This document shows positions 1-5,407 of a stretch of 11,134 bases of DNA, one piece after another. Origin of the DNA: Sulfurimonas sp. (lineage in GTDB: Bacteria > Campylobacterota > Campylobacteria > Campylobacterales > Sulfurimonadaceae); contig QNZR01000011.1 of the NCBI GenBank assembly GCA_003978475.1, positions 1 to 11,134 of the forward strand, given 5' to 3'. The notes under the pieces are model-generated. The model had not been told where the DNA came from. It made no database searches and saw only the letters and a list, made by a program, of their open reading frames with translations. The translations under genes and the position numbers were made by a program. How positions within the stretch are numbered: the first letter of the stretch is position 1; each line of letters opens with the position of its first letter.

Positions 1-1
1 G

Positions 2-850
2 GTCAATAAAAGAGTCTTAGAAAGCATCTGTAAATCGGGAGGGTTTGATGCCTTTCCGTTTTCACGACGCGCGATTTTGGAGCAGATAGACAACATTATT
101 GAAACGGCAAAGCATGCTTCCAATGCCAAGAAAAATGCTCTGGGCAGTCTTTTTGGTGATGATGCCGAGGTGACTACGGTGGCTTTGGAATTGCAGCACT
201 CTCCGGAGTACGGACTCAAGGAGATTTTGGAGTTTGAGAAGGAGACTTTGGGGTTTTATGTCTCCGGGCATCCGCTTGATGATTATCGTGAAGCAATGGA
301 AGCACTTGAGTACACGCTTTCTAGTGACATTGAAAATATTGCCGACGGCTCTACGGCAATATTTATTGGAAAAGTCGAGGAGATTACCAAAAAAATCTCT
401 AAAAAAGGCAATAGTTTTGGTATTGTCAACCTCATGGATTTCCATGGCAATATTGAGATGATGCTCTTTAGCGACAAACTCGAACAGCTTAGCGCCATGC
501 CTTTGGACGAACCGGTGGCTTTTAAAGTCAAAATTACCCATACCGAAATGTTTACCCGCATGAGTGTATTAAAGATATTTACACTAAAAGAGGTCAAAAA
601 AGAGTCCAAAAAGGTCAAGACGACCATTGCCGAAAAACCACTAGAACCGCTAGTGCTCTCTATTCGTCTGAGTCATGACACACAAAAACTCGAACAGCTT
701 TACCAACTCATACGGCGTCATCCCGGAAGGCGACCCTTAAAACTAATTATTATTTCTAAGCTTCAAAATGTTGTTTTAGAGTCCGCCATTGGCGTCGAGG
801 GTAACATTGTAGAAGCACTGGCACAGTTTGATGATGTCGATATTGTCTAA
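2..850 (+). CDS. dnaE: DNA polymerase III alpha subunit, C-terminal part (5' end outside window)
   Basis: This is the last 282 residues of the replicative polymerase alpha subunit, which synthesises DNA in the cytoplasmic replisome. The frame is open from base 2, so the gene begins before the window. A TTG at 77 is internal, because conserved DnaE sequence precedes it (LESICKSGGFDAF, visible residues 6-18). Diagnostic is the block EKETLGFYVSGHPLDDY (residues 79-95), the DnaE signature at the end of the helix-hairpin-helix region. After it comes an OB-fold-like segment (about residues 118-195, with GKVEEITKKISKKGNSFGIV), then a lysine-rich linker and a C-terminal domain of about 70 residues, the region that in other DnaE proteins contacts tau. 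The polymerase active site lies outside the window. The reading frame is intact and ends at TAA. A small hairpin terminator follows, so dnaE probably ends its transcript here. Confidence 0.95.
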   Translation, partial: VNKRVLESICKSGGFDAFPFSRRAILEQIDNIIETAKHASNAKKNALGSLFGDDAEVTTVALELQHSPEYGLKEILEFEKETLGFYVSGHPLDDYREAMEALEYTLSSDIENIADGSTAIFIGKVEEITKKISKKGNSFGIVNLMDFHGNIEMMLFSDKLEQLSAMPLDEPVAFKVKITHTEMFTRMSVLKIFTLKEVKKESKKVKTTIAEKPLEPLVLSIRLSHDTQKLEQLYQLIRRHPGRRPLKLIIISKLQNVVLESAIGVEGNIVEALAQFDDVDIV

Positions 851-862
851 GAAAACTTTTAA

Positions 863-876
863 ATTTACATGTAAAT
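863..876. repeat. 14-bp perfect palindrome downstream of dnaE
   Basis: The sequence ATTTACATGTAAAT is its own reverse complement and directly abuts the terminator hairpin. It could add a second small stem to the dnaE 3' end or be a binding site for a dimeric regulator of the next gene. Nothing else supports either role. Confidence 0.5.
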
Positions 877-897
877 ATGACACAGTGTCATGTTTTT
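877..897 (+). terminator. Candidate intrinsic terminator of dnaE
   Basis: ATGACA and TGTCAT form a 6-bp stem around a CAG loop (a 7-bp inverted repeat with one central base), followed by G and five T. The stem is short and not GC-rich, so termination may be partial. Its place 26 bp after the dnaE stop fits. Confidence 0.5.
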
Positions 898-919
898 CAG
901 CCTTTCTCACCTAAAAGCC

Positions 920-925
920 TATACT
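920..925 (+). promoter_or_regulatory. Candidate -10 box of the zinc-ribbon gene
   Basis: TATACT matches five of six bases of the sigma-70 -10 consensus. It lies 20 bp before the next ATG and just after the dnaE terminator. No convincing -35 is visible, which is common in Campylobacterota promoters. Confidence 0.35.
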
Positions 926-945
926 TTCAATAAAAAGGCGTACTC

Positions 946-1290
946 ATGCTTGGAAAATGTCCTTATTGCGAAGACGGCACCGTAGTAGCAGAAAAAAAAA
1001 GTGTTTTAGGCAAACCGACCAAAGTCTATCGCTGCTCCAATACCAGATTTCATACTGAAGACGGGGAGTGCTTTGAGTCGGTAGGAAGCTGTACATACCG
1101 AATTTGGGGTAATGCCCTTGTCAAGTATGGTAAACGGGCTATTGGAGAACGTGAGGTGAAAGAACTGTTGCGTCAGGGAAGTTTTATTGCCGTACTTCAC
1201 AGCAGAAACGGCTATGAATACCGCAAATATGTCATACCTCATAACGAATACGGCATTCATGTATTGTTTCATGAAGAGGTCGCTTCCTGA
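946..1290 (+). CDS. Small zinc-ribbon protein, topoisomerase C-terminal-like
   Basis: A 114-residue soluble protein with no signal peptide or membrane segment. The start is supported by AAAAGG at 933-938, seven bases upstream. Cysteines at residues 5, 8, 30, 42 and 49 include a CPYC knuckle and a YRCSN turn, consistent with a four-cysteine zinc ribbon. The stretch after it (GKRAIGEREVKELLRQGSF, residues 62-80, then a GYEYRKYVI strand) resembles the repeat that follows zinc fingers at the C terminus of type IA topoisomerases, where it helps bind DNA. No topoisomerase catalytic domain is attached, so the protein may be a free-standing nucleic-acid-binding module. It has its own -10-like box and is separated from dnaE by a terminator, so a shared job with dnaE is not implied. 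Its exact function is unknown. Confidence 0.8.
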   Translation: MLGKCPYCEDGTVVAEKKSVLGKPTKVYRCSNTRFHTEDGECFESVGSCTYRIWGNALVKYGKRAIGEREVKELLRQGSFIAVLHSRNGYEYRKYVIPHNEYGIHVLFHEEVAS

Positions 1291-1415
1291 AAGAATATAT
1301 TAAGCTATAATAATTTTTAATATTTAATTTATTGGCTAAAGTTATTACGTATTTCAAAAGCTTATTTTTTTCTACTAAAAGCGTATACCGGTACTATTAA
1401 TTCTTTTTATTATCC

Positions 1416-1445
1416 TTGATTACAATTCTGACTTATATTTATAAT
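1416..1445 (+). promoter_or_regulatory. Promoter-like TTGATT-N18-TATAAT inside the gap
   Basis: A -35 TTGATT (1416-1421, four of six matches to consensus) is followed after 18 bp by a perfect TATAAT (1440-1445). This is the best two-box sigma-70 promoter in the window. It lies about 240 bp before the cytochrome operon and just before the structured element, so it could drive a small RNA or a long structured leader. AT-rich DNA yields such matches by chance fairly easily. Confidence 0.4.
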
Positions 1446-1467
1446 AAGTTTAAAATATAAGAAATAG

Positions 1468-1555
1468 CTATAACCTCGCATTATACGCCCTTGAAAATGA
1501 TATAAGCACTATTTTTTATTAAAAGATATTAAAAAATAGTGCTTATAGGTTGTAG
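1468..1555 (+). ncRNA. Candidate structured RNA with nested stems
   Basis: An outer pairing, CTATAACCT (1468-1476) with AGGTTGTAG (1547-1555), gives nine pairs in RNA, one of them G-U. It encloses a 24-base unpaired segment and an 18-bp perfect hairpin with an 11-base loop. A promoter-like element ends 22 bp upstream. No long open frame covers it and no strong terminator follows; only an A/T-only hairpin with T-runs at 1583-1593. It could be a small RNA, an operon leader, or a mobile-element remnant. Confidence 0.3.
1501..1547. repeat. 18-bp perfect inverted repeat, 11-base spacer
   Basis: Arm 1501-1518 (starting TATAAGCACTA) is exactly complementary to arm 1530-1547 (ending TAGTGCTTATA), with an 11-base loop. 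The stem is AT-rich and no T-run follows it, so it is not a classic intrinsic terminator. Confidence 0.9.
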
Positions 1556-1624
1556 AAACAACACATTAATGAAAAAAATTAGTTTTATTTTTTATGTTTA
1601 GCGTAACTTTATTGAAAAATCGTG

Positions 1625-1630
1625 TATATT
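1625..1630 (+). promoter_or_regulatory. Candidate -10 box of the cytochrome operon
   Basis: TATATT, preceded by GTG, matches five of six -10 bases and lies 54 bp before the operon's first ATG, among short T-tracts. No good -35 stands at the right distance; a TTGAAA at 1612-1617 is too close. The assignment is tentative. Confidence 0.25.
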
Positions 1631-1684
1631 CTTTAGTGAAGATGAAAAATGTCAACAAGACAGAAGTAAAGGAAGGATATTTTC

Positions 1685-2311
1685 ATGGAACAAGAGAATG
1701 GAGCAAAAAAGAAATTTTCTCTAGGGATATGGGCGATTATTGTATTAATTGTTGTAGGTCTCATTATTGGGATGGCGACATCATTCATTACCGTAGTAGC
1801 AGTGAAGCATACATCCGATGTCAATTTTTGTGGTTCATGTCACTCAATGGAACCAATGGCAGCAGCGTATCGTAACAGTGTGCATGGTGGCTACGGAGAC
1901 AGTGGTGTTATGGCAACATGTGCCGACTGCCACCTCCCGCATGAGTCAACAATGGGGTATATGATTCAAAAAGTGAAGACCGGTATGTGGGATGTTTGGG
2001 TAGAAACCACGCACGATACTTCCAAGATTGACTGGCATGAGCGTCGTGAAGAGCGTCGCAACTGGGTATATGACTCCGGATGTTTGCATTGTCATGAAAA
2101 TCTCCTTCGTGGTACACGACCCAATAAAAAAGCGTTTACAGCACATAAAGCCTACTTTGCCAAAAAACTGCTTGTTGTCGGTGAAAACGGAAAAAAAGAG
2201 AATGCCAAATGTGTGGACTGTCACCGAAATGTCGGTCACTATGAACTAGAGAAACATTTACCGCCACCGCCGGAAGAGGCAGAGTTTGTAGATGAAACCA
2301 GTGAACACTAA
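1685..2311 (+). CDS. NapC/NirT/NrfH-family tetraheme cytochrome c, membrane quinol dehydrogenase
   Basis: A 208-residue tetraheme cytochrome. Proteins of this family sit in the inner membrane, oxidise quinol and hand electrons to periplasmic partners. A positively charged start (GAKKK) precedes one uncleaved membrane helix (about residues 12-40), leaving the rest in the periplasm. Heme c motifs are CGSCH (49-53), CADCH (79-83), CLHCH (133-137) and CVDCH (176-180). The first continues as CGSCHSM, so Met55 stands where NrfH uses a methionine as axial ligand. The length is normal for the family. The tail is proline- and acid-rich (PPPPEEAE). GGAAGGA, seven bases before the ATG, supports the start. 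It is first in the five-gene cytochrome operon, which suits an entry point for electrons. No nrfA or napAB partner is visible, so NrfH or NapC cannot be chosen. The closely following genes suggest it feeds the multiheme proteins downstream. Confidence 0.92.
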   Translation: MEQENGAKKKFSLGIWAIIVLIVVGLIIGMATSFITVVAVKHTSDVNFCGSCHSMEPMAAAYRNSVHGGYGDSGVMATCADCHLPHESTMGYMIQKVKTGMWDVWVETTHDTSKIDWHERREERRNWVYDSGCLHCHENLLRGTRPNKKAFTAHKAYFAKKLLVVGENGKKENAKCVDCHRNVGHYELEKHLPPPPEEAEFVDETSEH

Positions 2312-2322
2312 GGAGGCTGATG

Positions 2323-2838
2323 ATGGAAAAGAAACATATTAAAATTGTTGTTGCAATTGGTGTCCTTGTTCTTTTGGTGATTTTCCTGGCGGTGAATAAT
2401 GCCGGTGAAAAATTTGCACGTCTTGGAAGCATCGGCGCCAATATTGCGACGAGTCTGGCTCATGCGTCTCATGGTGATCCGCGTCCACTCGAAGAGATGA
2501 CCAAAGAGCATATTAAAGAGATTACCGGAAGTACTAAAATGGTTGATGTCAAAGAGTTGCCCAAAGCATTTGTACCGCTTAAAGAACATCTGCATCCACC
2601 GTTTAAGATGGGGGCGTGTAATGTATGTCATGCACCTAAACGCTCCAAGCCGGCAGCGATTGTGACCCATACGGTTGCGCAGTTGTGTTATAAATGTCAT
2701 GAACCGGTCGAAAAGATTGATGCCCGCATGGCGGCGCTGGACTGTAATAAATGTCACAGCCCTCACCATGCCGACAGAGAGAAGCTGGTACGCGAGAAAG
2801 TAACCGAAGAAGAGTGTCCTGTCGGCGAGTTTCAATAA
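2323..2838 (+). CDS. Membrane-anchored triheme cytochrome c
   Basis: A 171-residue protein with one N-terminal membrane helix (about residues 6-24), probably an uncleaved anchor, and a periplasmic domain with three heme motifs: CNVCH (99-103), CYKCH (122-126) and CNKCH (141-145). The last continues as CHSPHH, like doubled-CxxCH-motif cytochromes. AGGAGG (2311-2316) overlaps the stop of the previous gene and lies six bases before this ATG. The adjacent ATG at 2320 would leave only three bases and would add one Met. The whole protein resembles the first 195 or so residues of the next gene: the GEKxxRLxxI segment after the helix, histidines 47 and 50, and PLKEHLHPPFKMGACNVCH match almost position for position. 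It is probably a small electron-transfer partner or a module arising by duplication. Its function beyond electron transfer is not known. Confidence 0.88.
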   Translation: MEKKHIKIVVAIGVLVLLVIFLAVNNAGEKFARLGSIGANIATSLAHASHGDPRPLEEMTKEHIKEITGSTKMVDVKELPKAFVPLKEHLHPPFKMGACNVCHAPKRSKPAAIVTHTVAQLCYKCHEPVEKIDARMAALDCNKCHSPHHADREKLVREKVTEEECPVGEFQ

Positions 2839-2845
2839 TCTCGCC
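2824..2845 (+). other. GC-rich hairpin across the stop codon of the triheme gene
   Basis: GGCGAG (2824-2829) pairs with CTCGCC (2840-2845) across a 10-base loop that contains the TAA. No T-run follows, so it is more likely an mRNA-stability or processing element than a terminator. Confidence 0.35.
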
Positions 2846-2870
2846 TGAGGGACGACAAACAGAAAATGGA

Positions 2871-2876
2871 TATAAT
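2871..2876 (+). promoter_or_regulatory. Perfect TATAAT before the 12-heme gene
   Basis: A consensus -10 box stands 30 bp before the start codon in the operon's only sizeable internal gap (62 bp). TG occurs two bases before the box, one off the extended -10 position, and no -35 is visible. It may give the last three cytochrome genes a second promoter. Confidence 0.35.
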
Positions 2877-2900
2877 GAGTTTTGGTAATAAAGGTAAGTT

Positions 2901-4412
2901 ATGAATAAAAATGTCATTCAAACAGTGTTTTTGGTACTTTTTATGGGGTCAGGAATCTATTTTTACCAGGCATACAATGTGGGTGAAAAGCTTGATCGGC
3001 TTGTAGCGATTATGGGCAATATTGCCCATAATTTGCAACATGCCAAACATGCCTATGAAATTGACATTAATATTTCAGATGATGAACTCAATGAGATTAA
3101 CATTACCAAAATTTCCAAGGAGATGAAAAGTTCTCTCGATAAGAAAAAAGAGAAAGCACCTCCGGTAGTCCGCTCAGCTCCAATAGCCATTGAAGCAGAT
3201 GAAATTCGTGAAGAAGAACATCCCGTTCATAACAAAGCACGTGCCGTCAAAGCCAAGCTGGTACGACTCGAAGATCTTCCGGCAAAATTCAAACCGCTGA
3301 AAAAATATCTGCACGAGCCGTTTAAAATGGGGGCATGTCAAATTTGTCATGTTGCCAATACCAATAAACCGGGTGATCTGGTTCGTAAAAATATTCATGA
3401 AATCTGTTATGAGTGCCATAAAACACGTTACACCAAAAAATTTGACCACAAACCGGTTAAAGAAGGTAAATGTATGGATTGTCACGATCCGCATCAATCC
3501 GATACCAAAAGATTGCTCAAAGCGGATTCGGTCAATAACCTGTGTCTGAAGTGTCACGACAAAAAAAGTACTTTTAAAGATCGGGCACGCAAGCAGTTTA
3601 TCAATATGAAGCTTCCGGTAAAACATAAACCCATTGTTAAAAAGAGCTGTTTAGAGTGTCATGATGCCCATACGGCAGACCATAAAATGCTACTGAATTT
3701 AGATGCCAAGATGGATTTGTGTCTGGATTGCCATGATGACATTAAAGAACAGATACACGACTCCAAATTTAAGCACGGTGGCGTTAACAATAGTAAAAGA
3801 CGTTGTTTGGAGTGTCATAATCCCCATGCGACCAAACATAAAAAACTGCTCAAAAAAGATCAAATCTCGATGTGTCTGACCTGTCACGACAAAGAGGTGA
3901 AGTCCGATGAAGACGGTGGAATGCTGATGAATATGAAAAAACATCTTAAAGAGAATCCGAACTGGCACGGACCGATTAAAGATGTTGCGAAAGAAGGCGG
4001 TTGTGTGGCATGTCATGATCCGCATGGCTCAAATAACTTTAGCATTTTACGAAAATCGTTTACAAAGAACTTTTATGACAATTTTGAAAATAAAGAATTC
4101 TTCTGTTTCAAATGTCATGAACAGAAAAAAGTGGTGGAACAGTACACCATTAATGACAAAATTACTAAATTCCGTGACGGTGATGTGAACCTGCATTATC
4201 TACATGTCAATGACAGAAAAGGGCGAAGTTGCCGCGCCTGTCATGATGAGCATGCATCGAAATATAAGCATCTCATACGCGATTATACCGATTTTAACGG
4301 AGTAAAATTCCCGTTACGTTATATTAATGCGGAAGATGGCGGTTCGTGTGCTCCGGCATGTCACAAAAAGTTTGAGTACGATCGTATTAATCCCAAAGGG
4401 ATAGGAAGATGA
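2901..4412 (+). CDS. Membrane-anchored dodecaheme cytochrome c (doubled CxxCH type)
   Basis: A 503-residue multiheme cytochrome for electron transfer in the periplasm. Residues 4-23 form an N-terminal helix, likely an anchor, followed by a charged linker (about 55-115). Eleven CxxCH motifs start at residues 146, 169, 191, 215, 250, 274, 302, 325, 368, 402 and 444. A twelfth site at 483-488 reads CAPACH, with three residues between the cysteines. CxxCHxxH sites (CMDCHDPH, CLECHDAH, CLECHNPH, CVACHDPH) mostly alternate with plain CxxCH sites, the pattern of doubled-CxxCH cytochromes. Such arrays normally form nanowire-like heme chains. AAGG six bases before the ATG supports the start. The N-terminal third is homologous to the preceding triheme protein. 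The stop overlaps the next ATG by four bases, implying coupled translation. No outer-membrane signal or lipobox is seen. Redox partner and acceptor are unknown. Confidence 0.9.
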   Translation: MNKNVIQTVFLVLFMGSGIYFYQAYNVGEKLDRLVAIMGNIAHNLQHAKHAYEIDINISDDELNEINITKISKEMKSSLDKKKEKAPPVVRSAPIAIEADEIREEEHPVHNKARAVKAKLVRLEDLPAKFKPLKKYLHEPFKMGACQICHVANTNKPGDLVRKNIHEICYECHKTRYTKKFDHKPVKEGKCMDCHDPHQSDTKRLLKADSVNNLCLKCHDKKSTFKDRARKQFINMKLPVKHKPIVKKSCLECHDAHTADHKMLLNLDAKMDLCLDCHDDIKEQIHDSKFKHGGVNNSKRRCLECHNPHATKHKKLLKKDQISMCLTCHDKEVKSDEDGGMLMNMKKHLKENPNWHGPIKDVAKEGGCVACHDPHGSNNFSILRKSFTKNFYDNFENKEFFCFKCHEQKKVVEQYTINDKITKFRDGDVNLHYLHVNDRKGRSCRACHDEHASKYKHLIRDYTDFNGVKFPLRYINAEDGGSCAPACHKKFEYDRINPKGIGR

Positions 4413-5407
4413 ACCCGCTAGGGCTGATGATGACCGTTATACTGTTTCTGGGTATGGGCTGGGGTCATGCATCTGCTGAAGAAGAAGCAACAGCACCCAC
4501 AACCATTGTTATACCGCAAGATAAAGCGCTGCTGCATGAGACAACCCTGAACATTGTTTTAAAGATTGATACCAAGCGTGTTGACCAGATACAGCTGTGG
4601 ACATCATTGGGACGTAAAACTTTTGATCTGAATGCCTCTAAAGCCTATTATTGTACATCCATATCACTGCGTCTGGGTGAGAATCGCCTTGACGTACGAT
4701 CGTACAAAAACAATGTCCTGGTAAGCGAGCAGGTTCGACACTTTTATGTCACATCGCCAATTTATCAAGAGTTTAAATATCCGCCAGCCAAGTACCAAAG
4801 ACAATTTTTTCATACCGATGCCAATGAGCGTGCCTGCAAATCGTGCCACGATATGAGTGTGAATGAGATTAAAGGGGTCGCGTTTATTGATGTGACCAAA
4901 TCCAACTGTTATAACTGCCATCATCATATTACCAGAGCAAAATACGGTCATGCCCCGGCAGTGAACTGGCTTTGTACCTCGTGCCACAATGGAGAGACGG
5001 GTCATGACAATCATGAATATCAGGGGAAATCCAAATATCTCGTACCTGAGCCGGTCAACAAGCTCTGTTTTCGATGCCATAAAAAGAATTTTAAATTATG
5101 GAAATCATACCGCTACCGACATGAGCCGCTTGATTCGGGTCGTTGTAACAAATGTCATAATTCTCATGCCTCTGCCTATAAAATGTTTATACGCAAACCG
5201 GTCAACAGTATCTGTATGGGGTGTCATAAAGACAAGCAGACTCGAGCCAGACTACAGGGTTCAAAGTGTGAAGGTGCCAGCACCAACAAGCAGTGTATTG
5301 CATGTCATACCCCCCATGCCTCGAGTCGAGAATTTTTTCTTAAAGAGACGTCCTCTAAAAAGCACCATGACAGGAATGTCACGAGACCCCGAAAGGATAA
5401 CTCATGA
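4409..5407 (+). CDS. Secreted heptaheme cytochrome c with N-terminal beta-rich domain
   Basis: A 332-residue periplasmic protein. Residues 1-23 are a signal peptide ending HASA before EEE. Residues 30-115 look like an immunoglobulin-like beta domain (alternating strands, IVIPQDKALLHE, LRLGENRLDVRSY) with a single cysteine, Cys82. Seven heme motifs follow, at residues 143, 167, 189, 220, 246, 269 and 296. Conserved histidines outside the motifs (FFHTDA, YGHAPAVNWLC, YRHEP) are candidate second heme ligands. It aligns along nearly its full length with the next gene but lacks that protein's eighth CxxCH, ending instead in a charged tail (KKHHDRNVTRPRKDNS). The ATGA overlap with the previous gene and AAAGGGA eight bases before the ATG support the start. 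The beta domain may dock to a partner or to the cell wall; this is inference. The substrate or acceptor is unknown. Confidence 0.88.
   Translation: MNPLGLMMTVILFLGMGWGHASAEEEATAPTTIVIPQDKALLHETTLNIVLKIDTKRVDQIQLWTSLGRKTFDLNASKAYYCTSISLRLGENRLDVRSYKNNVLVSEQVRHFYVTSPIYQEFKYPPAKYQRQFFHTDANERACKSCHDMSVNEIKGVAFIDVTKSNCYNCHHHITRAKYGHAPAVNWLCTSCHNGETGHDNHEYQGKSKYLVPEPVNKLCFRCHKKNFKLWKSYRYRHEPLDSGRCNKCHNSHASAYKMFIRKPVNSICMGCHKDKQTRARLQGSKCEGASTNKQCIACHTPHASSREFFLKETSSKKHHDRNVTRPRKDNS

Larger units (their letters stand above)
1291..1684. other. 394-bp AT-rich intergenic region
   Basis: No credible protein gene lies here. The base composition is far more AT-rich than the flanking genes. It holds a seven-T run at 1365-1371 that may mark the end of the upstream transcript, a promoter-like element, an enclosed long inverted repeat, and the 5' leader of the cytochrome operon with its GGAAGGA ribosome-binding site at 1671-1677. 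A TATAAT also occurs at 1306-1311 without a -35. Confidence 0.7.

Noticed and set aside
62..541. A 159-codon open frame on the minus strand within dnaE
   Set aside because: It is wholly antisense to a conserved DnaE region and its product has no recognisable features.
1612..1630. TTGAAA plus TATATT as a complete promoter of the cytochrome operon
   Set aside because: Only seven bases separate the boxes, too few for sigma-70. TATATT is kept only as a lone -10 candidate.
1594..1875. A 93-codon plus-strand frame with several cysteines before and over the tetraheme gene
   Set aside because: It runs out of frame through the membrane helix and first heme of a clear NapC-family gene, and has no ribosome-binding site of note.
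2308..2835. A 175-codon minus-strand frame opposite the triheme gene
   Set aside because: It mirrors the heme-encoding codons of the real gene. Other long antisense frames across the cytochrome operon have the same cause.
3336..4364. Regularly repeated TGTCATGA/TGTCACGA-type DNA as a possible CRISPR or satellite array
   Set aside because: The repeats are the codons of CxxCH heme motifs and spacing follows the protein, not a fixed repeat-spacer unit.
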